Below the pieces are notes generated by a model that was not told where the DNA came from, did no database searches, and saw only the letters and a list, made by a program, of their open reading frames with translations. The position numbers were made by a program, and so were the translations under genes. A DNA stretch of 64,000 bases from Pedobacter cryoconitis (lineage in GTDB: Bacteria > Bacteroidota > Bacteroidia > Sphingobacteriales > Sphingobacteriaceae), in contig NZ_CP014504.1 in the NCBI RefSeq assembly GCF_001590605.1, forward strand, positions 2,852,001 to 2,916,000, read 5' to 3'. Positions 16,947 to 25,668 of the stretch are shown here, piece after piece (within the stretch, counting starts at the first letter, position 1; every line of letters begins with the position of its first letter).

Positions 16947-17113
16947 TTTAAAAATACAGTTGGTTTAAATGAGATGTAAATTAAGGAAACCTGATTCTTT
17001 AAAACTATTATTTGGCATAAATTAGAAAACAAACACTATTATATGGATATTTACAGTATTTTTAAACCTTTTGAGAGGTTAGAAATTAATTAATTCAGTA
17101 TAAAAAAACTACC

Positions 17114-17578
17114 GTGGAAACATTTGATCAGATTGACAAGAAGATTTTAAAGGTTTTACAGGCCGATGCCCGTCTCAATACAAAACAGATTGCTGGTAAG
17201 ATAGGTCTGACTGTTACCCCTACTTACGAAAGGCTCAAAAAAATTGAGCAAAGTGGTGTGGTAAAGGAATATGTAGCTTTACTGGACAGAGAAAAAATTG
17301 GCAAGACCATAGTTGCTTTCATTAATGTTTCTTTGCAGCTGCATTCCAAGCCCCTGATTAATGTGTTTGAACGGGCCATTGTTAAGGTTCCTGAAGTGAT
17401 GGAGTGTTTCCATGTGGCTGGTAATTTTGATTACCTGCTGAAAGTTGTGGTCAAAGACATGAATAGTTATCAGAATTTCCTATCCAATAAACTGGCCACC
17501 ATCGAAAATATAGCACATGTCCAAAGTTCATTTGTGATGACTGAAATTAAGCAGCAAACTGCCTATGTACTGGACTAA
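17114..17578 (+). CDS. Lrp/AsnC-family transcriptional regulator
   Basis: 154 residues with a GTG start at 17114. The N-terminal winged helix (DQIDKKILKVLQADARLNTKQIAGKIGLTVTPTYERLKKIEQSGVVKEY, 5-54) is followed by a RAM ligand-binding domain with VMECFHVAGNFDYLLKVVVKD (95-115). Such proteins sense amino acids and form octamers. Divergent placement from the decarboxylase gene suggests it controls that gene and itself in response to the substrate. This is inferred from context. Confidence 0.93.
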   Translation: METFDQIDKKILKVLQADARLNTKQIAGKIGLTVTPTYERLKKIEQSGVVKEYVALLDREKIGKTIVAFINVSLQLHSKPLINVFERAIVKVPEVMECFHVAGNFDYLLKVVVKDMNSYQNFLSNKLATIENIAHVQSSFVMTEIKQQTAYVLD

Positions 17579-17987
17579 TCTTGCTATTGTGGAAGCAGCA
17601 GGCCACATGAGTATTAACCTGTCTGGTTTGGGTCTGCCACTTCCTTTTCGCCCCTGTTAATCTGGTGGCTCTTTAATAGATTGGTTAGAATGATCAATTA
17701 ACTCCTGCATAATTATTGGTGTGTGATTTAAGATTTCAGCTCCTTTATTTAAGTACAGTAATAAAAAACCGTTTAATCTCCTATGCAACTGTAAGATTTA
17801 CGTCTATAAGTGTAATCACAATTACGTAAAGTTCTGTTTGTTAGACTATTTACTACCGATTTAATTTTTACATTTAGATATTTTAAATATTTAATTGAAA
17901 TAATTTATAATTCATATAAACATTTATTTTACATAAAAATAACATTACAGGTGATTTAAGACAATTAATAATTATCACCTTGCATTT
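17579..17987. other. 409-base AT-rich gap before the XRE regulator
   Basis: No gene is supported. An inverted repeat GTAAT-CACA-ATTAC lies at 17812-17825. A second repeat, AGGTGAT (17949-17955) and ATCACCT (17974-17980) around an AT-rich centre, ends 8 bases before the GTG start at 17988. The second could be the regulator's own operator or an mRNA hairpin over its start. Confidence 0.4.
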
Positions 17988-18536
17988 GTGGCAGAAAACG
18001 ATAAAAGCGCATTAAAAGAATACGGAAACCGGGTAAGGACATTTCGGAAAGAGGCCAATATTTCGCAGGAAGCACTAGCTACTTTCGCACAATTGTATCA
18101 ATCTTATATTGCTTCCATTGAAAAAGGAGATGTAAATATTGGGATTTTAGCGCAGCAGACGCTAAGTAATACTGTTGGGGTAAAGCATTATCAATTGGCA
18201 GATCCTGACTTTCCAATTCCGCCAGAAAATGTACTGAGAGAAAATATAAGACGCTATATTACGGCAAGAAACATAGATCCAGCTTATTTAAAAGACAAGT
18301 TTCCTAATTATGTTAAATATATGGACGAGTTGCTGCAATCGGGATTTTTAAATGAACCGAAGACCACCAAAGAGATTGCGGAGAAATATAAAAGTGAATA
18401 CGAATTGGAGATCACCCCCTCCCGCATTGCCGATATATTAAGCCGTGGAACCAGGAAAGATAAAATTGATATCATCAGATCGGCCTGTGGTCAAAGAAAC
18501 AGGTATAAACTGATGAATCAGAAAAACAATAGTTGA
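17988..18536 (+). CDS. XRE-family helix-turn-helix protein
   Basis: 182 residues with a GTG start. An N-terminal Cro/C1-type helix-turn-helix (YGNRVRTFRKEANISQEALATFAQLYQSYIASIEKGDVNI, 12-51) is followed by a second segment. In that segment KTTKEIAEKYKSEYELEITPSRIADILSRGTRKDKI may form another small DNA-contacting helical unit. No ligand domain is recognised. It is probably an autoregulating repressor, with inverted repeats just upstream. It converges on a tiny ORF. No toxin gene was found beside it. Confidence 0.85.
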   Translation: MAENDKSALKEYGNRVRTFRKEANISQEALATFAQLYQSYIASIEKGDVNIGILAQQTLSNTVGVKHYQLADPDFPIPPENVLRENIRRYITARNIDPAYLKDKFPNYVKYMDELLQSGFLNEPKTTKEIAEKYKSEYELEITPSRIADILSRGTRKDKIDIIRSACGQRNRYKLMNQKNNS

Positions 18537-18556
18537 ACTTGAAAAGATCGGAAAAA

Positions 18557-18700
18557 CTAACCTTTACGGATCAAATTTTTGCGGTTTAAAAGTTCCTTTA
18601 TAGCTTCCAGATCTTTGGAAAGAATGTCTACTATGGTTTTTACCACTTGGGGTTCTTTTACTAATTTAGTCACCGCTTTTTCTGCTGCTTTGTTTTCCAT
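18557..18700 (-). CDS. Hypothetical 47-residue protein
   Basis: A short frame from the ATG at 18700 gives a charged, amphipathic peptide (MENKAAEKAVTKLVKEPQVV... ending LLNRKNLIRKG) predicted to be mostly helical. The frame is open further upstream to 18796, but that extension is hydrophobic and AT-driven. No family is recognised. It is convergent with the XRE gene, with 20 bases between stops. Composition is plausible for a real small protein, but there is no independent support. Confidence 0.4.
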   Translation of the reverse strand: MENKAAEKAVTKLVKEPQVVKTIVDILSKDLEAIKELLNRKNLIRKG

Positions 18701-19120
18701 GATTATAGAATATATCATTAAATTAATCGAAATTATTAATTGATAAACAAATATAACAAAATAATGTTTGGTTGTACTTCTTTTACCTTCAACCACTTAT
18801 GGATATATTTTTAGAAACAGACATAAATAAAGTACTATTATTTGGTCCTGGTGTAAAAAACACATAAAAACCATCAAATTGAAAAATTTCAATTGCTCAA
18901 AATTTATTTAAAAATTCGCTTTATTTACATTCCATCATAACTTTGTTCACCATCCGGGCCGTCCAGCCTTTATTATATTTTAATAATACATAAACGTTTT
19001 GTCTGAATTAACGGCGAATTAATTTCCCTCCAGATGGGCTGGATACAAGATCGGGTTGGATAGAAATCTTGTACAACCTGCTTTTGGCAGGCTGCACAAT
19101 TGATTTCACAAAACACACAT
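18701..19120. other. 420-base gap between the tiny ORF and the porP-like gene
   Basis: The left half is AT-rich and includes the 18-base palindrome AATTGAAA-AA-TTTCAATT at 18877-18894. The right half (about 18950-19120) has higher GC and a Cys-rich minus-strand frame continuing into the porP-like gene. That frame is best explained as a shadow. The region may contain the promoter of the tiny ORF and the 3' untranslated end of the 32-19 kb operon. Confidence 0.3.
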
Positions 19121-20035
19121 TTATAACAATTTTGGTTGCAATGGTCCCTTACCACCAAAGCGAATGCCTACAGAAATTTCATGAGATCCTTTACTGATCC
19201 TGCCAATGTTTGAATCACCAAAGCCAGTTTGATAACTATACCCTAATTTCACGTTAGTATTTAAGATGACTGATATAATTCCTGCAACCTCACTAGTTGT
19301 CTTATAGTTAACCCCAAGCCCGAGTTTATCTTTCAAGTAAACAGTTGCTGAGAAATCTGCCTCAGTATTGTAAGTTCTGCTATAAGATACCATTGTAGCA
19401 GGTTTAAATTTGACATCTTCATTCAAATTGAACAGATATGCTCCGCTGAAATAATAAGTATTGCTATAATTTCTTTTTTCATCAGCAGATGCGTTACCCA
19501 GGCTCCGGAAGCTCAATCGTGGCAAGGAAGCTCCTATATAATACTTTTCAGGACTATATAACATAACACCTATGCCTACTGTTCCAACGGTTTCTCTGAT
19601 ATCGTCACGAAAACTCACATCGTTCGGATCAACTTCTGTATAACTTGCGATATAATTCCTGAATCCTGCATTAAAAGAAGCTGCAAAAAAGTTCTGGTCT
19701 GAAAGCTGTACTGCTTTGGCAAAAAAGGCAGATACTTCAGTCAGTTTCTCTATATTAAATTTATCATAAGTCAGGGACAGGCCCGCTGCACCATTGATTT
19801 TCTCCATTGGCAGGCTTCCATTGAGTTGAAAGGTATAAGGGGCTCCTTCTATACCTGTCCATTGCTTTCTGCTGTTCAGATTAACGGAAGCTGCTTTATC
19901 TAATAGTGAGTAGGCAGAATTGAATGGCACCTGGTTATCATGATATTGAGTAAAAGAAGTCGATTGCTGAGCCTGGCTTATGCTGAGTACCATCACGAGT
20001 GCACTGGTTAATAGTGCCTGTTTAAAGAGTTTCAT
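19121..20035 (-). CDS. PorP/SprF-family outer-membrane protein (type IX secretion associated)
   Basis: 304 residues. A signal peptide (ending SQAQ) is followed by QSTSFTQYHDNQVPFNSAYS, the usual PorP/SprF opening. Amphipathic beta strands then run to KGSHEISVGIRFGG near the end. SprF-type proteins sit in the outer membrane and partner specific giant proteins carrying a CHU_C-type C-terminal domain. The gene directly follows the one for such a giant protein (53-base gap containing a GGCCGG/CCGGCC hairpin), so the two are probably a dedicated secretion/anchoring pair. Confidence 0.88.
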   Translation of the reverse strand: MKLFKQALLTSALVMVLSISQAQQSTSFTQYHDNQVPFNSAYSLLDKAASVNLNSRKQWTGIEGAPYTFQLNGSLPMEKINGAAGLSLTYDKFNIEKLTEVSAFFAKAVQLSDQNFFAASFNAGFRNYIASYTEVDPNDVSFRDDIRETVGTVGIGVMLYSPEKYYIGASLPRLSFRSLGNASADEKRNYSNTYYFSGAYLFNLNEDVKFKPATMVSYSRTYNTEADFSATVYLKDKLGLGVNYKTTSEVAGIISVILNTNVKLGYSYQTGFGDSNIGRISKGSHEISVGIRFGGKGPLQPKLL

Positions 20036-20088
20036 ATTTCTGTTTTATATTTTGATAAGGCCGGAACACGGTCCCGGCCCGTTAAGAA

Positions 20089-23000
20089 TTAGTATTTAAG
20101 GATAAAATAGCCTGTTTTACGCTTTACGTGGCTATCTGTCTGGTATTCAATCAGACAGAAATAGGTACCCTGAGGTAAGTTCTCTCCGGATTTTGATTTT
20201 CCAAGAAAGACATGCTGTTCATTATCATAACCCTCTATATCAAATACTTTAAGACCATTCCTGTTAATAATTGTCACTTTATTCAGCGGAAAGTCTCTGA
20301 TTCCATCGATAGAAAGAAATTCATTCACTCCATCTCCATTAATTGATAGTGCGGGGTGTACCCTGATTGCCTCGCCAGCCGCATCTGTAATTTGCAGCTC
20401 CTGCACAATCATTTGAGCAGCCGCATAACGGTTATCTCCTGCCTGAATAGCGGTTATTTGAGTTTTACCAATCCTTAACCCTTTAAGCTGGTCACCAGAT
20501 AACGAAGCATAAGCTGTGTTGGTTATTTTATAGGTTACCGGTAAGCCAGAACTTGATACTGCTTTTAAGGTATAGGTGCCATTAATTTGCAAAGCAGGGA
20601 TACTTTCGAAAGTAAGGGTCTGCAGTAATTTATTAACCACTAATAAACGACTTGCAGATGGCGTAGTCGCATAGTTTGAATTAACCGGGGCCGTTGCCGT
20701 GATCATCACATTCCCAGCACTTACCAAATGAACTTTATTGTCTACGATAGTTGCAATTGCCGGATCACCACTATTAAAAATTGGCGTTTCCCCACTACTC
20801 AGGATTACATCAGGTGTAAAATCAGGATCACCTACAGCTTTTGAATTCATCACCTCCATAGCAATGGTTCTGGTGGTGGATGTAATGGTTAATGTTCCAT
20901 TTACATAACTGAAAGTATAGTTAGCTGCTGAACCTCCTGAAAGAAGAATTGGATAGCTACCGGCAGCTGAACTTTTTAACGCTTCAGTTGATGCTAATGG
21001 TGAATTCTGAATAACAGATTCGTTTTCAGCATTTACAAAACCGCTGTATTTAAAAGTAAAGTCAGGGTTGTCAATTCCAAAGATCCTGGTTTTATTGTCT
21101 GCAGTTACTTTGAGAATAGCTTTATCAATTGATAAAACACCTGGTTCATAACTCAGGTTATAATTCAAGGCAGATCCTCCGGCGCCAGAAATAATATAAG
21201 TTCCTGAAGGGGATAATGGTTTAGCAATTGTAGTCAGTAAAGCTGGTGCAGAAATAGCGGTGGCTATAGTTTCTCCGTTTACGAAACCATCATAAGTAGC
21301 TGTTAAAACTGGATTTGCCTGTCCATAAAGCCTTGTTTTATTGTCAACTCTGACAATCAGTGCTCTTTTTGAAATAGTGAGTGGTTTACTGACTGTCGTG
21401 GCTACAAAATCAGCTGATGCGGCAAAAGATGCCGAAATATTTACAGTTCCTGTCCCTACAATCTTCACTTTTCCATTGTCAATAACAGCAACATTCAGGT
21501 TATCAGAAGAATAAACTGGTTGTACACCTGAATTTGATGATGCAGCCGGATCAAAGTTCGCATCTCCATAATTTAAACCAGGTAAATCAGCATAAACAAC
21601 GGTTGGTAAACTTCTGATAAATAATTGGCCTGCTGTATAGGTAATCGCATAGTTTGCAGCAGCAGCATTACTAACTGTAATTGGATAAATTCCTTTTCCT
21701 GATGCTGTTGTGGCCGTAGTTACTGCCAGAGGAGCTGTGGTCAGATTAGCCGCTTGATCTCCGTTTACGAAACCGGTATAAGTAAAAGTAAATACGGGGT
21801 TTGCTTGTCCTGCTCCGCGTTCTGCATCATTGGCCTTAATATTTAGCGGAGCTGGAATGATAGTTAATAAACCTGGTTGATAACTAACTGTATAATTTGC
21901 AGTTGCTGTCAGACCTGAAGGTGTGAGTGGATAGGTGGCAGCAGCTGATGAGGTTGTTGCCGTTGTGGCCACAATTGTATTCAAGTTTAGGTCGCCTATA
22001 TTGTCCTGAGCGGCCAAACCTGTATAAGCTAAGGTAAATACAGGGTTTTCCTGTCCATATAACCTGGATTTATCTTCGGCTTTAACCACAAGAGCAGCTC
22101 TGGTAATAGTCAGGACTCCTTGCTGGTAGCTGAATTTATAATTCGGTGCCGCAGCTGCACTTGCATTAATTGCGTAGGTACCCACCGCAGAATTTATAGT
22201 AGCCAGGGTCGATATTTGCGGTATTGTCGTTAAAACGTTTTCATTTTCCCCATAGGCAAGACCGGTATAACTAACAGATAGCGCCGGATTTTCCTGTGCA
22301 TATATCCTGGTTTGCGGATTAGGAGTAATTACAATGGCTTTCTGTTCTACTTTGAGTGTAGTTGTTCCAGAGGCACCAGAGTTGAATGTCGCGGTTATAG
22401 TGGTAGATCCTGTTCCTTTTATTTCTAATAATCCTGCTGCATTTACAATGGCAATGGCTGGATTGGCAATGGTATAGGTTGGTTTACCACCAGCACTAAT
22501 TGCACCTGGATCAAAGGGGGCATCACCATAAATTTTATTTAACGGTGAAAAAGCTACGTTCCCTTCTGTTAATTTTCCATTTACAAAAGTGATGTTATAA
22601 TTAGCTGAGGTCAGGCCTGCCGGAACAATTAAAAATCCAGCTCCATCTGCTTGTTTGGTAAATGTAAGCGTGCCTGCAAGTTTACTTGCATCATCTGCAT
22701 TCACAAATCCTTCGTAACGGGCCGTAAAGACAGGGTCCTTTTCTCCGGTTAGTTTAGATTTATCATCAGCAGTTATCTTTAAAGGTATTTTTGCGATGTT
22801 GAGTTCCTGACTGGCAATCCCAGGTCCATAAGCGGCATCTTCGGCTTGTAAGGCAGTGATATTTACCTGGCCTGCGCCAATGATTTTCACGGTCCACTCT
22901 CCTACCACATCTTTTTCAACTACTGCAATATCCGGATCGGAACTGGTAAAAGTTATTGGATTAGTTGTATTACTGGCTGCCTGAAAAACAAGGGGTTGAT

Positions 23001-24834
23001 CACCATAGGCAGCTGTAGCAGGAAGATTACTCAGCGTTATAACTTGATCTTTCTTAGTTTCAATGGTAAGTTTTCCTTTGACTGGGTTAAAGGTATATTT
23101 ATCGGAGGTTAAGCCGGAAACATCTACCAAAATGTCATATATGCCTGCTGGCGATGTGGCGTCTGCTTGTATAGACAATATTGGAGTTCCGGTGAGCGTA
23201 TTTGCATCATCTGCACCTTTAAAAGGTCCATAAGTGAATGTAGCTACTGGATTTGCACTTCCCCGTGTTTTCCTCTTATCTTCTGCGGTTACATTTAAGC
23301 TTGCTTTGGTAATAGTCAATGTACTGGTAATCTCGGCAGCTGGAGAATAATTTGCACCTCCTGCCTGATTGGCCTTAATCAGGACAGTACCTGATTTTTT
23401 GATCACAATCTGGTTAGCTGATGTAAGCTCTGCAATTGCCGGATTGTCTGAAGTGTAAGTTACCGGATTTCCACTTGCACCACCTGTAGCAGATAAAGTG
23501 ATATTTCCGTCGCCATAAACTGATGCTATTGTGGCTGGCAGACCAGTGATAGTTTGCGGCGTTGCAGTTACTGTAATAGTTTTGGTTGCTGTTCCAGGAT
23601 CAAAGGTTGTATTGCCAGGTTCAGTAACGGTAATCACTGCTGTTCCCCCTCCTGTTATTTTCACGGTATTACCTGTAAGCTGAAGAATCCCTGCTGGAGC
23701 TACTGTATACTGGAAAGCAGTTAAGCCAGCCGTACTGCTTGCTGACAAAGTAAAATCTGCATCTCCTACTTTGAAAGTAGTTGGAAAAGTATTGGTAAAT
23801 GAAACGGTCTGTGGTGTTTTTGGCAGCGCAAGGGTGACTTTGGTTCCGTCAAGAACCAATGACAAATCTCCATCTTCACCAGCTCCTAGTTCTGTTGAAA
23901 TCGTAGAAAATAAAGCACCTTGATTAGCACCATCGGGCCATGAACCATCAGCAGAAGTGTTATAGCCTACTAATGATCCATCTACCAGGCTCCGCTGTTC
24001 AATACGACGGATTCCTGTTAAATCGCTGCTCAGTATCATTGCTCCCCATGTGCCTGATACTCCGTTTACATTTGCATAATAAAACGGTGCAAGGCCATTT
24101 TGCACACCACTTGTTCCTTCTGTGGATTGAACTCCATCATCTTCAATATAGGTTCCGCCAATAGGGCGGCCAGTTCCCTCTACATTATCATAAAGGAAGA
24201 CCATATTTTTGGCAATTGCTGAAGTCGCACTTGTACTTCGGATCGCTGTACCTTTGAGTTGTGTTTCATAAGGATCCAAACTAACGATCGTTAGTTTTTC
24301 TGTTTCAGAGGAATGTAATTTGTAAGCTATAGCTGTTGGGTCTGCTGCATCAGGGTCATTAAGAGTAATTCTCAAATACAGTTGTTTTCCCGGTGGAAGA
24401 TTTGTTTTAACAGTTTCTTGTATAAACCATCCTGTATAGGATCCTGAGGCATCAGTAGTTAGCGATCCATAATCAGAGACAAATGGCCCTCCACCATTCG
24501 ATCCATTTGATCTGATTATTGGTCTGTGAAAATCACCTTTGTTATATCCGGGAAGATCCGGGATTACATTATCTGGCGCAAGCAAATAAAGATAGGATAC
24601 TCCATTATCTGTAGCCTGGGGTGAACTCACAAGATTATTTTCATACCTGTAAGTTTTACCAGGTTTCAAACCGGTTATTTTGGCGCGGTAAACATAGGGA
24701 ATACCCGTGCGAATATAGTTATCTACTCCCCCTTCAATATATTTCGGAAAAATCAGCAATTCAAGAGCGGGTTGCCCCTGCCCTAATGCTGGGATAGAAA
24801 ACAAGACGAATAAAAACAGTAATAACTTTTTCAT
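20089..24834 (-). CDS. Giant secreted MBG/Ig-repeat adhesin-like protein with type IX secretion C-terminal domain
   Basis: 1581 residues with a signal peptide (1-18). Residues 20-340 form a unique globular region. From about 342 the protein alternates BIG2-like Ig units with MBG-type units of about 80 residues. Seven MBG starts can be read, each with a pattern like ADNKTRIFGIDNPDFTFKYSGF. The last 100 residues (VHPALSINGDGVNEFLSIDGI ... LPQGTYFCLIEY ... GYFILKY) are a gliding-motility-associated (CHU_C, type B) sorting domain. It should be exported by the type IX system and displayed at the surface. It is encoded between a small lipoprotein and its PorP/SprF partner. Ligand unknown. Confidence 0.9.
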   Translation of the reverse strand: MKKLLLFLFVLFSIPALGQGQPALELLIFPKYIEGGVDNYIRTGIPYVYRAKITGLKPGKTYRYENNLVSSPQATDNGVSYLYLLAPDNVIPDLPGYNKGDFHRPIIRSNGSNGGGPFVSDYGSLTTDASGSYTGWFIQETVKTNLPPGKQLYLRITLNDPDAADPTAIAYKLHSSETEKLTIVSLDPYETQLKGTAIRSTSATSAIAKNMVFLYDNVEGTGRPIGGTYIEDDGVQSTEGTSGVQNGLAPFYYANVNGVSGTWGAMILSSDLTGIRRIEQRSLVDGSLVGYNTSADGSWPDGANQGALFSTISTELGAGEDGDLSLVLDGTKVTLALPKTPQTVSFTNTFPTTFKVGDADFTLSASSTAGLTAFQYTVAPAGILQLTGNTVKITGGGTAVITVTEPGNTTFDPGTATKTITVTATPQTITGLPATIASVYGDGNITLSATGGASGNPVTYTSDNPAIAELTSANQIVIKKSGTVLIKANQAGGANYSPAAEITSTLTITKASLNVTAEDKRKTRGSANPVATFTYGPFKGADDANTLTGTPILSIQADATSPAGIYDILVDVSGLTSDKYTFNPVKGKLTIETKKDQVITLSNLPATAAYGDQPLVFQAASNTTNPITFTSSDPDIAVVEKDVVGEWTVKIIGAGQVNITALQAEDAAYGPGIASQELNIAKIPLKITADDKSKLTGEKDPVFTARYEGFVNADDASKLAGTLTFTKQADGAGFLIVPAGLTSANYNITFVNGKLTEGNVAFSPLNKIYGDAPFDPGAISAGGKPTYTIANPAIAIVNAAGLLEIKGTGSTTITATFNSGASGTTTLKVEQKAIVITPNPQTRIYAQENPALSVSYTGLAYGENENVLTTIPQISTLATINSAVGTYAINASAAAAPNYKFSYQQGVLTITRAALVVKAEDKSRLYGQENPVFTLAYTGLAAQDNIGDLNLNTIVATTATTSSAAATYPLTPSGLTATANYTVSYQPGLLTIIPAPLNIKANDAERGAGQANPVFTFTYTGFVNGDQAANLTTAPLAVTTATTASGKGIYPITVSNAAAANYAITYTAGQLFIRSLPTVVYADLPGLNYGDANFDPAASSNSGVQPVYSSDNLNVAVIDNGKVKIVGTGTVNISASFAASADFVATTVSKPLTISKRALIVRVDNKTRLYGQANPVLTATYDGFVNGETIATAISAPALLTTIAKPLSPSGTYIISGAGGSALNYNLSYEPGVLSIDKAILKVTADNKTRIFGIDNPDFTFKYSGFVNAENESVIQNSPLASTEALKSSAAGSYPILLSGGSAANYTFSYVNGTLTITSTTRTIAMEVMNSKAVGDPDFTPDVILSSGETPIFNSGDPAIATIVDNKVHLVSAGNVMITATAPVNSNYATTPSASRLLVVNKLLQTLTFESIPALQINGTYTLKAVSSSGLPVTYKITNTAYASLSGDQLKGLRIGKTQITAIQAGDNRYAAAQMIVQELQITDAAGEAIRVHPALSINGDGVNEFLSIDGIRDFPLNKVTIINRNGLKVFDIEGYDNEQHVFLGKSKSGENLPQGTYFCLIEYQTDSHVKRKTGYFILKY
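20800..23330 (-). repeat. Alternating MBG/Ig coding repeats inside the giant protein gene
   Basis: Seven MBG-type units of about 80 codons (each holding G-x-x-NP-x-F/L-T-x-x-Y-x-G-F/L) recur within this stretch, some tandem and some separated by an Ig-like unit. Units are diverged, not identical, at both base and residue level. The array is therefore old or under diversifying selection, not a recent duplication. Confidence 0.75.
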
Positions 24835-24871
24835 TTATAGTAGTATTAAAAAATGATTCTTTTTATTACGC

Positions 24872-25594
24872 TTATTTACTCATAAGCGTAGTCACACCAC
24901 CCTGGTCATTCACATAGAGCAAATAGACATCACTGGCTAATTCTTTTGAATTTATTTTTTTAGGCAGCGTAAAAGGGATAGTTTTAAGCACGTTTTTGCT
25001 CACAACATCTTTGATGATCAGTGTAAAAGAGTTTACTTCTTGCAGCAACTGGTCTTTTCCTGGAATTATCACTTTAAACTGTGAGAATGACTGAGTAACG
25101 TTAAGAAATTCAGCGACTTGTATGAGTTGTAAAATAGGTGGCTGATAAGTATTTGTAGTTATGGCAATATCCACTTTATTGGGTAAGGCGGAAAAATAAT
25201 TAGCCATACTTATTTTAACAGACCCGGTATCTGGCAAAGTTTCTTTATCAAAACCATTTAATGTTTCGTCAAAAATGCGCAGCGTTTTATCTGCATTTGG
25301 CTTAAACATAAAATAAGTATGTTTTTTATAAGCTTCAACCCTTAACAAGGTATCTATTAATAAGATGTCTTTATCATAGAACCTGAACCGGTTCTCACCC
25401 GAAACAAAACTTGCATCTTCTATCGGGGCAGAGAATTTATTAGCTGATCCAGCTATAATTCTAATCCCACCAGGAGTAAAATCTATAAACGCCAATTTAC
25501 CAAATAAAAGGTCTTTAACAGGCTCACCTTTAGAACAGGATAAAAAGGAAAAAAGGATCAGTACAGAAAATATAAAGTAAAAAATTATTCTCAT
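24872..25594 (-). CDS. Hypothetical lipoprotein of the sigma/TonB/adhesin locus
   Basis: 240 residues. The lipoprotein signal MRIIFYFIFSVLILFSFLSC (Cys20) is clear. The mature part looks like two beta-rich domains (FGKLAFIDFTPGGIRIIAGSAN, then VDIAITTNTYQPP and FKVIIPGKDQLLQEVNSFTLIIKD), reminiscent of the DUF4397 group, but I do not assign a family. It lies between the beta-helix lipoprotein gene, from which a terminator separates it, and the giant repeat protein (37-base gap). It probably belongs to the surface assembly. Confidence 0.7.
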   Translation of the reverse strand: MRIIFYFIFSVLILFSFLSCSKGEPVKDLLFGKLAFIDFTPGGIRIIAGSANKFSAPIEDASFVSGENRFRFYDKDILLIDTLLRVEAYKKHTYFMFKPNADKTLRIFDETLNGFDKETLPDTGSVKISMANYFSALPNKVDIAITTNTYQPPILQLIQVAEFLNVTQSFSQFKVIIPGKDQLLQEVNSFTLIIKDVVSKNVLKTIPFTLPKKINSKELASDVYLLYVNDQGGVTTLMSK

Positions 25595-25609
25595 AGAGTC
25601 GGAATAAGG

Positions 25610-25646
25610 AAAAAGCAGCCCCCTATGGAAAGGGACGCTGCTTTTT
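25610..25646 (-). terminator. Internal terminator within the sigma/TonB/adhesin operon
   Basis: AAAAAGCAGC (25610-25619) pairs with GCTGCTTTTT (25637-25646), with an inner CCC/GGG. On the minus strand the stem is followed by T5 and a T-rich stretch. It sits directly after the beta-helix lipoprotein stop and before the next gene, so it should reduce readthrough into the adhesin genes. Confidence 0.8.
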
Positions 25647-25668
25647 CTTAGAAATTAAATGGAGAAAA

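Noticed and set aside
17988..18700. XRE protein plus 47-residue ORF as a toxin-antitoxin pair
   Set aside because: The genes are convergent, not an operon, and the small ORF resembles no toxin family I know.
18973..19158. Cys-rich minus-strand frame near the porP-like gene
   Set aside because: Overlaps the true porP-like C-terminus out of frame; the cysteines come from TTG/TGC-rich text, not a recognised metal motif.
20089..24834. Repeats in this gene as a possible CRISPR or satellite array
   Set aside because: Units are coding, in frame, about 80 codons long and diverged; they match MBG/Ig protein repeats.
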